A model generated the notes under the pieces. That model was not told the DNA's origin. It saw only the letters and a program-made list of their open reading frames with translations, and searched no databases. From NCBI GenBank assembly GCA_003136475.1, contig PLEQ01000378.1, positions 1 through 6,168 of the forward strand: a stretch of 6,168 nucleotides of DNA, read 5' to 3'. This DNA comes from Deltaproteobacteria bacterium. GTDB taxonomy: Bacteria > Bdellovibrionota_B > Oligoflexia > Oligoflexales > Bog-1112. Both the position numbers and the translations under genes were made by a program. This document shows positions 1 through 6,168 of the stretch, piece after piece. The first letter of the stretch is position 1. Each line of letters opens with the position of its first letter.

Positions 1-1
1 G

Positions 2-289
2 CCGGTCCACCCTGATACTGAGCAGAGTTTCAGTGAACTCAAGGCTCGTATCGACAGTGTTGTGGCTTATCTAGGGAATTTTTCGGTCTCCGACTTCAAG
101 GGAGCGCAAGAGCGAAAAATAGCGAGACCTCGGTGGGAAGGCAAGTACCTTAGCGGTGAAGAATTTCTTCTCCAACATGCTATACCTAATTTCTATTTTC
201 ATATCACCACAGCCTATGCGATCTTGCGACACAATGGTGTGGATCTTGGCAAGAAGGATTTTTTAGGAAACCTTCCGTATAAAAAATAG
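2..289 (+). CDS. DUF1993 family protein, C-terminal part (5' end outside window)
   Basis: The frame is open from the first complete codon to a TAG stop, giving the last 95 residues; family members are usually around 165-170 residues, so roughly the N-terminal 40% is missing. A GTG at 62 is inside the conserved region and is unlikely to be the real start, because the upstream codons (PVHPDTEQSFSELKARID) already match the family. The clearest signature is PNFYFHITTAYAILRHNGV near the end, followed by the GKKDFLG block. The family is thought to adopt a DinB-like four-helix bundle, in which the histidines could bind metal; its biochemical role is not established. It looks cytoplasmic, with no signal or membrane segment in the visible part. 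It has no evident functional tie to the exported proteins that follow. Confidence 0.88.
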   Translation, partial: PVHPDTEQSFSELKARIDSVVAYLGNFSVSDFKGAQERKIARPRWEGKYLSGEEFLLQHAIPNFYFHITTAYAILRHNGVDLGKKDFLGNLPYKK

Positions 290-305
290 TCAGAGACCAG
301 AGATA

Positions 306-319
306 GCGAGCTCTCTCGC
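306..319. other. small inverted repeat after the DUF1993 gene
   Basis: GCGAG, a CTCT loop and CTCGC form a perfect 5-bp stem 16 bases after the DUF1993 stop codon. No T-tract follows, so it is not a standard rho-independent terminator. It might slow transcription or be a protein binding site just upstream of the next promoter; it may equally be chance. Confidence 0.3.
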
Positions 320-333
320 ATCCATCCGCTCTA

Positions 334-342
334 TGCTATAAT
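334..342 (+). promoter_or_regulatory. extended -10 promoter for the 390-1070 gene
   Basis: TG at 334-335, one base, then a perfect TATAAT at 337-342 makes an extended -10 element. No convincing -35 hexamer lies 16-18 bases upstream, which is typical of extended -10 promoters. Transcription would begin near 349, leaving a leader of about 40 bases before the ATG at 390. It is also independent of the upstream DUF1993 gene. Confidence 0.5.
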
Positions 343-389
343 AAGCATTATCCAGGCTTTCATTTTTTATACGCAATCGGTACAAAGTG

Positions 390-1070
390 ATGAACTTAAG
401 AGTGCCAAGTTTAATCATCGCAAGCTCTTTCTTCCCTTGTCTATTCTCTCGTGTATCTGCTGCTGATTTTGGTTTTCGAATGATCTCGGGCTACACGCCC
501 TTTGGTGTTTTGAAAACTGAAGTGAGCGCGCAAACCCGAGTGATTCCACTTATAGCGATCTTCAACTTGGAAGATGAACACTGGCCCTTTAGTTTGGAAG
601 CGAGTGGACATTTTTCCCCGGTGTTTTTGAATGTCAGTGATCTGAGTTATAGCGGCATCTACAATGCTTTCGGCTTGGCTCTGAACGCCCTCTTACCCTT
701 GTCGGAGGGTTTTGATCTCCAAGTGCATGGCGAAGGACTTTTTTTTGGGCGCCTCAGCCTCCAAACCACCATCGCTTCGACCGTCAACGGGGATCGTTTT
801 GAACACTCCAGTTTAACGACCTACTCGAATCATGGCTTTAGACCCGGTGCCCTGGCGAGACTGGCGATAGTTTCCAACGCCAGAGGCCCCATCGATAAAT
901 ATGTTCGCTTCGGACTAGCGTTGGATGGTCTGATGCAGTCCTTTAACGAAAAAAGCGTCAACGTCAGTTCCAATCTTCTTGACGTAGAGGCCGGTGGTCT
1001 CAGTAGCTCTGCTGTTCACGATGCCTGGTCCTATGTGGCTTTGAACCTGCTGATCGGGTACGTGTTTTAA
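390..1070 (+). CDS. secreted protein of unknown function, probable outer-membrane beta-barrel
   Basis: This is a 226-residue protein that I do not recognise as a named family. It starts with a signal peptide (residues 1-24: Arg4, a hydrophobic stretch, then RVSA before ADFGF), a plausible signal peptidase I site. The mature part is rich in aromatic and alternating polar/apolar stretches, for example 92-104 and 171-180, and it ends in LNLLIGYVF. A terminal Phe preceded by alternating hydrophobics is the usual outer-membrane barrel assembly signal, so a small barrel of perhaps 8 strands is a fair guess. ATG at 390 is chosen over the adjacent GTG at 387; no strong Shine-Dalgarno is visible (only purines in CAAAG). 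An extended -10 promoter precedes it. It converges on the minus-strand lipoprotein genes with 35 bases between stops. The coding call is firm; the barrel assignment is inference. Confidence 0.82.
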   Translation: MNLRVPSLIIASSFFPCLFSRVSAADFGFRMISGYTPFGVLKTEVSAQTRVIPLIAIFNLEDEHWPFSLEASGHFSPVFLNVSDLSYSGIYNAFGLALNALLPLSEGFDLQVHGEGLFFGRLSLQTTIASTVNGDRFEHSSLTTYSNHGFRPGALARLAIVSNARGPIDKYVRFGLALDGLMQSFNEKSVNVSSNLLDVEAGGLSSSAVHDAWSYVALNLLIGYVF

Positions 1071-1105
1071 AGTAAGCGATCTACGAGTTTTTTCTCTTGC
1101 CTTTT

Positions 1106-2524
1106 TTAAGGAATCAAAGCCGAGCGTGTGAGGGAAGACTTATCACTCAGAAAGTATTTGGCTGTCACTTCGCTAGCTGTTGGTGTGCATAAGAGGGGGC
1201 TTTGAAAGCCTATATTTTGGTAGGTTTCCTGACAGCCGCTGATCGTCATCGAACTGAGACTGGTAAAATGACTAGGCGTGAGATTCCACGTGCCGTTAGA
1301 ACCGGCTTGCGCAAGCAGGAAGGGTTGGAGAAAGATACTGACGTAAGCGCGATCGGAGAGTACGCCTTGGCTGTTACGAAATTGCACATAGATGAAGCGA
1401 TTCCCGTTGACGGGATTGAGAGCGACAGCGATTGGCGAACTCAGGGGTAGCCAAGTCTCGGTCAATGGCGAATTCTGCACATCACCACTGATAAACATTT
1501 CGATGCTATCGTTCGGCAAATGGTCATAGCGTGGGAGTATTGCGATGTCCAAGGCATCTGTCCAAAGTAAGTTCCCTTGCACCGTAACTTGGTAGGGTGG
1601 GTAGCCGCTATTCACCGTCAAATCGAGAGGAATATTGGGACACGAATTTCCAGCGATGTCTTGCATGGCGACTATAACATGTTTGACACCATTCCCGCTG
1701 CTGAGCGTGACCGGCGCATCGACTTGCCCGCTAAAGGGTATCCAAGCGGTTTCTTCGACGTCCCCGGAAAAACGATAGAACAAGGGACCGTTGTTTTCTG
1801 CCGCAAGGAAAACTTGAATATCCGTTTTGTAAGTCTGAGTCGCTGCTGGTATAGCTTGGCAGTCTTTGGGTCCGACACTTTTCTTGAGTATGCTCAAGGT
1901 CTTTGCGGGGCCCTCATTGCCATAGATATTGCGATATTTTATGTTTACGGTTTTGATGCCGTCCGGAGCTGATACGGTTACACCCAGATCGAGATTAGGA
2001 GGAATGCTATACCACTGTCCTTGCGGGTGAGTAGTCAGATCACCTTGGAGCCAGACTTCATTGATGTCAGGATCCAGTTGGGGTGGGAACAAGAGATGGG
2101 CAAGCCCCGTACTGGTAGCGGCTTCAGCGAATTTAGCATTTGCTAGAGGGGGAACTTTTTTGCTGTAGGTCCATTGAAGTTTTTGACTGATAAAATTGAC
2201 ACCGTCTTTTCGGGTTATATTGAGTGTGAGAGAGTAGGTCCCTTCTTGGGAGTAGCGGAGATTGACGGTTTTCTGCAGTGAGAGTTCTTTATTGAGTGGG
2301 ATATCCGTTGCAAATCCTTCGCCAGCCATGGAAAAACTAAAAATGGTGGGATCGACCAAGTCTAATTGGAGTTGGTTGTGGTCTTGGCCGGTGTAAGTTC
2401 TTTGCAGAGCGAATTTCATATCGAACTGCTGGCCATAGTTTGTACCATTCTCACCGCAGGCGTAAGTCAGGCATGCGGCACCGAGCAGGTAAAAGATCTT
2501 AGTTTTGGGTAAGTGTCGTAACAT
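1106..2524 (-). CDS. putative lipoprotein with three tandem Ig-like repeats
   Basis: This 472-residue exported protein opens with a short basic and hydrophobic signal (KTKIFYLLGAACLTYAC) and then Cys23-Gly. Cys23 is the likely lipidated residue although its lipobox (T-Y-A-C) is loose; Cys18 is an alternative. After an N-terminal domain (about 30-145), three related segments of roughly 60 residues recur every 90-94 residues (about 155-213, 245-304 and 340-400). Each has a GDL/GDV turn, a Trp-x-P or W-Y stretch, and a strand such as VKHVIVAMQDIAGN, the pattern of bacterial Ig-like surface modules. A C-terminal tail carries Cys431 and Cys446, a possible disulfide. The ATG at 2524 lies inside the upstream gene (26-bp overlap) and has no good Shine-Dalgarno of its own, which suggests translational coupling. 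Likely role: envelope-anchored adhesion or scaffolding; the function is not known. Confidence 0.85.
   Translation of the reverse strand: MLRHLPKTKIFYLLGAACLTYACGENGTNYGQQFDMKFALQRTYTGQDHNQLQLDLVDPTIFSFSMAGEGFATDIPLNKELSLQKTVNLRYSQEGTYSLTLNITRKDGVNFISQKLQWTYSKKVPPLANAKFAEAATSTGLAHLLFPPQLDPDINEVWLQGDLTTHPQGQWYSIPPNLDLGVTVSAPDGIKTVNIKYRNIYGNEGPAKTLSILKKSVGPKDCQAIPAATQTYKTDIQVFLAAENNGPLFYRFSGDVEETAWIPFSGQVDAPVTLSSGNGVKHVIVAMQDIAGNSCPNIPLDLTVNSGYPPYQVTVQGNLLWTDALDIAILPRYDHLPNDSIEMFISGDVQNSPLTETWLPLSSPIAVALNPVNGNRFIYVQFRNSQGVLSDRAYVSIFLQPFLLAQAGSNGTWNLTPSHFTSLSSMTISGCQETYQNIGFQSPLLCTPTASEVTAKYFLSDKSSLTRSALIP
1325..2062 (-). repeat. three Ig-like protein repeats within the lipoprotein gene
   Basis: The repeats are at the protein level, at 1886-2062, 1613-1792 and 1325-1507. 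Shared features in order are a GDL or GDV turn, a Trp followed by a Pro or Tyr, a short beta strand ending in V-x-L or V-T-V, then an NG/DG turn leading to a K-x-V strand and a (Y/A)GN or QG end. The repeats are diverged, so this is old duplication and not recent expansion. The third unit has lost the terminal GN (QGVLS in its place). Confidence 0.55.
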
Positions 2525-3542
2525 CGACTTTGAAATAAAGATAGGAAACCGTTGCCCGAATCACGAGTAGCATATTGGGTGCCGAGTTGATGGTCGTTGG
2601 GCCGGTCAGGTAACTGGACTCGTTAGTGTAGAAACCTCCGTTTGCGAGTGTATTGCTATGGTTGTCTGCCGCTCCGACATCAACCACCTCCCCCGAGGCA
2701 ACAGATGTCCCGGCAGTGCTAAAAATACTATTGGCGTTGGCTAGCGTCAGTGTCCCGCCATACGTGTCCTGGACTAATTTGTAATCCATGGTCGTTAGAA
2801 TAATATCGTAACAGGTTGTGTTGCTATTGGTTAAGGCTTGCGTACATTGCAAAGTGAATTCGAAGAGACCCTGTCCTAAATTCGTCATGCCAACATAGCG
2901 TGCTTGGGTGAGAGTGAAGTTGGGAGCCGCCTGCCCAGACACGGACATGGTATGCCCGTTGCCGACTTGCGCCTTGGTGAAGATCGAATCTGCACCTTTT
3001 GCAATATTATAAAATGAGTAACTGACCACCTCGGTACCTGCAACAGGATTATCCAGCTGAGCGGTCACCGCAACGTTCAAGAGATCGCTGGAATTCGTGG
3101 TGTTGGCAAAAACAGCGACATCATTGACAGCCCACGTGGTAAAGTTGCTAGCCCCGGTGGCTGTAGCGGAGTATGTGTTGCCGTTGATCGCAAATTGCGT
3201 GAGCTTGGCGAGGCAGCCGATGTCATATTGGTAAGCTTGGAGATTGGTACTGGCATCCGTCGCTGTGGATGTGTAGCCACTGGCGCAGCCGGCTAGGCTA
3301 ATGGAAAAACTTGTCGCATTTGCCACCAGACTCAGTGGACCTTTCTGCAGCTGATTATTAAGTTTCACTGGAATCAAGACCAGTTTGAGATGGGATGTCG
3401 GGGCTTGGCCTTGCGATGCCGAAGAGTTGCTGACGTCGAAGCTTTGGGGTTGCGGCCCGCAGTTCACGGCGGCTAGATACAAGAGAGCAAAAAGTGCTGA
3501 CGCACACCGTGGCTTAAAATTCCATTTCGACGTTGAAGTCAT
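2499..3542 (-). CDS. Ser/Thr/Asn-rich putative lipoprotein of unknown function
   Basis: This 347-residue protein is not one I recognise. ATG at 3542 is preferred to the in-frame TTG at 3548, because a GAG motif ends six bases before the ATG but would abut the TTG. The signal region has Lys6, Lys10 and Arg12, then ALFALLYLAAVNC. Cys28 followed by Gly is the probable lipid attachment site, although the lipobox has Ala at -3 and Asn at -1, which is relaxed compared with the enterobacterial consensus. After a Ser/Gln/Pro-rich linker (29-50), the mature chain is low in charge and rich in Ser, Thr, Asn, Ala and beta-prone segments, as in surface adhesin-like domains. Cysteine pairs Cys86/Cys110 and Cys233/Cys244 could form disulfides, fitting an oxidising location. 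It is the first gene of a two-lipoprotein unit and its end overlaps the next gene's start by 26 bases. Without a family match, no function is assigned. Confidence 0.83.
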   Translation of the reverse strand: MTSTSKWNFKPRCASALFALLYLAAVNCGPQPQSFDVSNSSASQGQAPTSHLKLVLIPVKLNNQLQKGPLSLVANATSFSISLAGCASGYTSTATDASTNLQAYQYDIGCLAKLTQFAINGNTYSATATGASNFTTWAVNDVAVFANTTNSSDLLNVAVTAQLDNPVAGTEVVSYSFYNIAKGADSIFTKAQVGNGHTMSVSGQAAPNFTLTQARYVGMTNLGQGLFEFTLQCTQALTNSNTTCYDIILTTMDYKLVQDTYGGTLTLANANSIFSTAGTSVASGEVVDVGAADNHSNTLANGGFYTNESSYLTGPTTINSAPNMLLVIRATVSYLYFKVDVTTLTQN

Positions 3543-3624
3543 TCCCAACTCAGTTTTAGAAGTTTGGCTAAAAGGCTTAGCGGCGCTCTACCCCAAGAGT
3601 TTAGGGAATATATGAAGATAGATT

Positions 3625-3650
3625 AAAAAACAGGCGCTTAGGACGACCTG
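3625..3650 (-). terminator. rho-independent terminator of the DUF3015-DUF4105 operon
   Basis: Read on the minus strand, starting 14 bases after the DUF4105 stop codon, CAGG-T-CGT, a CCTAA loop and GCG-CCTG form a 7-bp stem with one bulged T, directly followed by TTTTTT. This is a standard intrinsic terminator shape. It separates the upstream operon from the lipoprotein pair that begins at 3542, which therefore probably has its own promoter in the remaining ~80 bases. Confidence 0.7.
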
Positions 3651-3664
3651 CAACAATCTCTGCG

Positions 3665-5470
3665 CTAGAAGCGAAAAAGCCCGGCAATCTGCCAGTAATT
3701 GGTGAGACGCAAAGCATCGTACTCACGACGTAGACTGAGTGAAAACGTTTGGCTCAAATCGTACTGAGCTTCACCAAGGTAAGCCAGGGACACTTTGCTG
3801 TTCACAGCCCAAGGTGCGAAGAGTTTTTCTCCGGCCACACGCATGCGGAGCCTTTCCCAGTTCGCTAAAATGCCTAGAGCTGCTGCCATCCCACTGTTTC
3901 TTTGCCATGTTTGCCAAGTGGGAAAGACCCGCAGACCCCCTAGCGCATAGATCAGAAGATGGGAGTGTATTTCAAAGGCCTCGCCAATACCTGCTGCTGC
4001 TTCGGGAACGAGACTGTTTGAGTAGCGACTCGCCCCCAGATAGACATGCCACGCAAAACGTCGATCGAGCAAAGTCCACGGTGAAAGCGCTTCTACTTCG
4101 GCTACGAGCAGATGGTCGATGGCTACGGTATGGGGATCTCTTACTAGTAAATCGATGCTGAGGTAGTCTATGCTTTCCCAAGGCTCATAGCCTGCAGCGG
4201 GGTCAAGTTGCGAATGCAGTCCGTATGTATAGGTGAGCAGGGCATAGTCGGTGTCTTTTTGGTGACGAGCGCCGCTGCGGAATTTTTGGCTTGCGCTCTG
4301 CGTATCTGGAACAGAAACAGCATGGATGGCAAGCTCGCTGGCATCAGGATCCCTTTGCGCTCTTAATTCTTTGAACCATGCCATATTTCTGTGCTCATGC
4401 GGTGGGAGGATCCCGTGATTTTTCATCTTGCGATAATCGAGGATCGCAATAGCCCCATCGAGGACTGGAGTGGTGGGTCGGGCAGACGACTCCTGCGCTT
4501 GCGCGGCATCGAACGCTGCGAGACGTTCCGCAAGGGTGAGTCTCTCGAGCCAGGCCCGTGAATCGGCCTTACGGGAAGGACGTCGCTTGGGTAGCTCGCT
4601 GATAAAGCCTTCAGTCCGTAAAGCCCGAATGCTTGCCAAAGGAATCACAACGCCAGGAAAGCGTTGGAGCAAATGGGTTTGAGGTCGTACAGCTTCCAAT
4701 AAAGAAAGCAAGGCATAGGAACAGTTCTCGTCGAAGAACCAGTAGGGTGCCCACGCTGTGTTCATCAATTCCCAAAGATGGAGGCAGAGCTTACGTGCTT
4801 CGTCAGCGGTTAAATTCAAAGAATATTCCCAAAGATCCCGACTTTCTCCATCCGTATATAAACTGACCAAGTCGTGGTAAGGCGAAAGCATGTAAAAACC
4901 CGGATAGCCGCCTGTTAAACCTTTTGCCATATAGACTATGGGGTTGTCATCGTTGACGGGCACTGCAGCATAATGGACGGCATAGGCTAAGAGAGCCGGC
5001 GTTTGTGTATGTTCTATACGCAGGAGGGTATGCCCAAAGAGTGAAGCGGGATTGGAACTGTAGGCACTTGCAAAAACGATCGACACCCCGCTCGGCGCAA
5101 GAGCCGCTAACCAAGCCTCGAGATCAGGACAGGGTACTGGAGCAAAGTTTTCCCCGAGCCTTGCTGATAAAAATTCCGCACGTGCCGGAAAAATACACCG
5201 GGCACTTTGCTGCTTTTCGTCAAGGTTGTTGGGGTGGCGGAGAGCCTGCAGGGTGGCTTCCAATTCCGCAAGGGGATCGACGTTTCCCGAGGGTGCTAGA
5301 AAGAACTTGGTGCCCGCTAGTTGCGATTGGGCCTGACGCCAAGTAGAGGACTTATAGTGAAGCAGTTTGAGCCAGGCGGATGAATGCGCTATAGCGGCAA
5401 GCTCCCCACCCAGCGCAGGTGAAGTCCAAATCCCGGCAAGCATAAATAGTATGGCAGTTAAGTGGAACAC
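3665..5470 (-). CDS. DUF4105 (Lnb N-terminal periplasmic domain) protein with barrel-like C-terminal half
   Basis: This 601-residue exported protein is full length, with the family's conserved blocks in order. An N-terminal signal (residues 1-21) has no Lys or Arg before its hydrophobic core. RCIFPARAEFL at 91-101 and PCPDLEAWLAAL at 113-124 follow. The core domain runs about 128-285: ASAYSSNPASLFGHTLLRI (134-152), GLTGGYPGFY (184-193), RDLWEY (211-216) and FFDENCSYALLSLLEA (245-260). His147 and Cys250 are the expected catalytic-type pair of this NlpC/P60-like domain. The domain name comes from Lnb, a lipoprotein N-acyltransferase reported in Bacteroides; activity in this subfamily is not established. 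Residues ~405-601 alternate polar and apolar and end in NYWQIAGLFRF, as outer-membrane barrels do. The start is GTG at 5470, the only start codon after the upstream in-frame stop, with AGAGAGG just before it. It overlaps the DUF3015 gene by 13 bases, so coupled translation is likely. Confidence 0.9.
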   Translation of the reverse strand: MFHLTAILFMLAGIWTSPALGGELAAIAHSSAWLKLLHYKSSTWRQAQSQLAGTKFFLAPSGNVDPLAELEATLQALRHPNNLDEKQQSARCIFPARAEFLSARLGENFAPVPCPDLEAWLAALAPSGVSIVFASAYSSNPASLFGHTLLRIEHTQTPALLAYAVHYAAVPVNDDNPIVYMAKGLTGGYPGFYMLSPYHDLVSLYTDGESRDLWEYSLNLTADEARKLCLHLWELMNTAWAPYWFFDENCSYALLSLLEAVRPQTHLLQRFPGVVIPLASIRALRTEGFISELPKRRPSRKADSRAWLERLTLAERLAAFDAAQAQESSARPTTPVLDGAIAILDYRKMKNHGILPPHEHRNMAWFKELRAQRDPDASELAIHAVSVPDTQSASQKFRSGARHQKDTDYALLTYTYGLHSQLDPAAGYEPWESIDYLSIDLLVRDPHTVAIDHLLVAEVEALSPWTLLDRRFAWHVYLGASRYSNSLVPEAAAGIGEAFEIHSHLLIYALGGLRVFPTWQTWQRNSGMAAALGILANWERLRMRVAGEKLFAPWAVNSKVSLAYLGEAQYDLSQTFSLSLRREYDALRLTNYWQIAGLFRF

Positions 5471-5940
5471 GCCTCTCTGAGCACCGGATCATGATGGATG
5501 ACGGAGCGAGTTTGAGCCAAAAGCGCAACGCTGTCGAGCTCGCTTTGGAAGAAGCTCCCCAGACGCTGGCGTAGTGCCGTGTTCAAAGTGTCTTGCGCCC
5601 ACCAAGAACACCCAAGACTGTCTCCGAAACTATTCAGATGTTCGCCCTTTCCGCGGGCGAGTTGGCTCGCTAGCACATCACGATTGTGCGCAAGGAAATA
5701 AAGGCTATGTTTGTCATTGTCTACAATGCTGTGCTTGGCGCAATCCGAAGTGCCAAAGGTCATACCAAAAGTTACCGTCGGCAGCAGAATGGTGTTGGTC
5801 GTCGCACGTAGTGAGGACGAGACAAGAGAGTTCTCTTTAAAGACATACCAGGCCGGCCCACAACCGGAACTGCCGTCTATAGCCAAAGCATGAACTTCCA
5901 AAAGGCACCAAAAAAGAAGCCCCCAAACGATCCGTTGCAT
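5458..5940 (-). CDS. DUF3015 family small periplasmic protein
   Basis: This 160-residue protein begins with a signal peptide (residues 1-20, ending HALA before IDGSSGCGP). The mature chain shows DUF3015 landmarks: the GCGPAW start (26-31), the SLRATTNTILLPTVTFGMTFGTSDC block (43-67), and LARGKGEHLNSF (93-104). The fragment FGMTFGTSDC is the family's hallmark. Cys27 and Cys67 may form a disulfide. The family is small and periplasmic, with no known biochemical role. In my recollection these genes are often found next to DUF4105 genes in Proteobacteria, as here, where the two overlap by 13 bases; this suggests a joint envelope function. ATG at 5940 is supported by AGGAG seven bases upstream and by a signal peptide starting there. 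Confidence 0.9.
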   Translation of the reverse strand: MQRIVWGLLFWCLLEVHALAIDGSSGCGPAWYVFKENSLVSSSLRATTNTILLPTVTFGMTFGTSDCAKHSIVDNDKHSLYFLAHNRDVLASQLARGKGEHLNSFGDSLGCSWWAQDTLNTALRQRLGSFFQSELDSVALLAQTRSVIHHDPVLREACST

Positions 5941-5947
5941 TTTTAAT

Positions 5948-5952
5948 CTCCT
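5948..5952 (-). promoter_or_regulatory. ribosome binding site of the DUF3015 gene
   Basis: AGGAG on the minus strand, seven bases before the ATG at 5940, is the strongest Shine-Dalgarno seen in the window and fixes this start. The other genes have weak or displaced sites. Confidence 0.75.
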
Positions 5953-5963
5953 GAGTTTTTTTT

Positions 5964-5992
5964 AGTCTAACATCAGGAAGGGGGCGAGTGAA
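5964..5992 (-). promoter_or_regulatory. candidate sigma70 promoter of the DUF3015-DUF4105 operon
   Basis: On the minus strand TTCACT (5992-5987) and TAGACT (5969-5964) are separated by exactly 17 bases; each matches four of six consensus positions. Transcription would begin near 5957, leaving a leader just long enough for the AGGAG site. The spacing and the position support it; the hexamers themselves are moderate. Confidence 0.4.
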
Positions 5993-6092
5993 CTTCGACT
6001 TTTGGAGGAATTTGGGTTCCGTCGTACCCCCGAATGGCGCTTACTTAGGACATAGTGATTTCGAATGATACTACGTAGGAGCTAAGAGGCGA

Positions 6093-6115
6093 CCCCTCGG
6101 CTGCCGCTCGGGGGG
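6093..6115. other. GC-rich hairpin
   Basis: CCCCTCGG (6093-6100) and the segment 6108-6115 (TCGGGGGG) pair over eight positions, six Watson-Crick and two G-T, around a 7-base loop, CTGCCGC. There is no T-tract immediately downstream on either strand, so it is not a classical terminator. It could be a leader structure or an operator. Confidence 0.45.
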
Positions 6116-6168
6116 ACGTTCTTCCTCGTCATCTCGAGCGAACCATGAACACAGCCCTCAGCTGCCGC
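6094..6168. repeat. 14-bp near-identical direct repeat, 61-bp spacing, cut by the window edge
   Basis: CCCTCGGCTGCCGC (6094-6107) and CCCTCAGCTGCCGC (6155-6168) differ at one of fourteen bases. The first copy spans the 5' arm and loop of the GC-rich hairpin. The second ends at the last base of the window, so its true length and any further copies are unknown. The 61-bp period does not suit a CRISPR-like array on this evidence alone. Confidence 0.5.

Larger units (their letters stand above)
5993..6168. other. right-end region without a supported gene
   Basis: These bases lie upstream of the DUF3015 promoter and run to the window edge. I see no protein that can be defended. On the plus strand a frame is open from 6079 to the edge, with an ATG at 6145 giving only eight codons (MNTALSCR); on the minus strand a frame is open from the edge down to a TAG at 6082-6084. 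Neither is long enough to judge. The stretch from about 6090 is markedly more GC-rich than the 60 bases before it and contains a hairpin and a direct repeat, listed separately. It could be the start of another gene's leader or the end of a mobile element. Confidence 0.5.

Noticed and set aside
1052..1107. possible terminators between the convergent genes: GATCG...CGATC stem (1052-1081) and T-runs at 1088-1093 and 1102-1107
   Set aside because: The stem is only 5 bp with a 20-base loop and is separated from the T-run; nothing good was found for the minus strand either. No intrinsic terminator can be supported.
1577..1972. 131-codon open frame on the plus strand
   Set aside because: It lies wholly antisense to the Ig-repeat lipoprotein gene, has no domain signature or signal, and its composition is that of a reverse-complement shadow.
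3607..3636. TATATT (minus strand, 3612-3607) as a -10 box for the lipoprotein pair
   Set aside because: No acceptable -35 hexamer lies 16-18 bases upstream. A promoter is expected here because of the terminator, but its position cannot be fixed.
3739..4161. 140-codon open frame on the plus strand inside the DUF4105 gene
   Set aside because: It is antisense to a well-conserved gene and has many Cys/Arg/His residues typical of spurious frames.
6082..6168. C-terminal fragment of a minus-strand gene (28 codons to a TAG)
   Set aside because: It is short, lacks a recognisable motif, and is mostly made of the hairpin and repeat sequence.
6094..6168. start of a CRISPR array
   Set aside because: Only one and a bit copies of a 14-bp motif are visible, with a spacing unlike repeat-spacer units and no cas gene in the window.

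Overview
This 6.2 kb window comes from a Gram-negative, diderm bacterium. Nearly every complete gene encodes an exported protein: two probable lipoproteins, two proteins ending like outer-membrane beta-barrels, and a small periplasmic protein. The mix of families (DUF4105/Lnb-type, DUF3015, loosely conserved lipoproteins with Ig-like repeats) resembles predatory or environmental Bdellovibrionota/Oligoflexia or a related deltaproteobacterial group. That placement is an inference from gene content only; there is no rRNA or taxonomic marker here.

Layout. Positions 2-289 (+) hold the C-terminal part of a DUF1993 protein whose start lies before the window. After a short spacer with a small hairpin and an extended -10 promoter, 390-1070 (+) encodes an orphan secreted protein ending like an outer-membrane barrel. 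It converges, with 35 bp between stops, on a minus-strand pair (3542 to 1106): a Ser/Thr/Asn-rich putative lipoprotein overlapping by 26 bp a second putative lipoprotein with three Ig-like repeats. A good rho-independent terminator (3625-3650) separates that pair from an upstream minus-strand operon (5940 to 3665). This operon has a DUF3015 protein, with its own strong ribosome binding site and a plausible sigma70 promoter, overlapping by 13 bp a full-length DUF4105 (Lnb-like) protein. The last ~175 bases have no supported gene but contain a GC-rich hairpin and a 14-bp near-identical direct repeat cut by the window edge; they could be the edge of another gene or of a mobile element.

How the genes may work together. 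The DUF3015-DUF4105 pair is clearly an envelope module. DUF4105 is the domain named after Lnb, a lipoprotein N-acyltransferase described in Bacteroides, and the His and Cys positions expected of that domain are present. Two putative lipoproteins lie directly downstream. The terminator argues for separate transcription, so a substrate link is a hypothesis, not an observation. No CRISPR array, tRNA, rRNA or recognisable transposase was seen.
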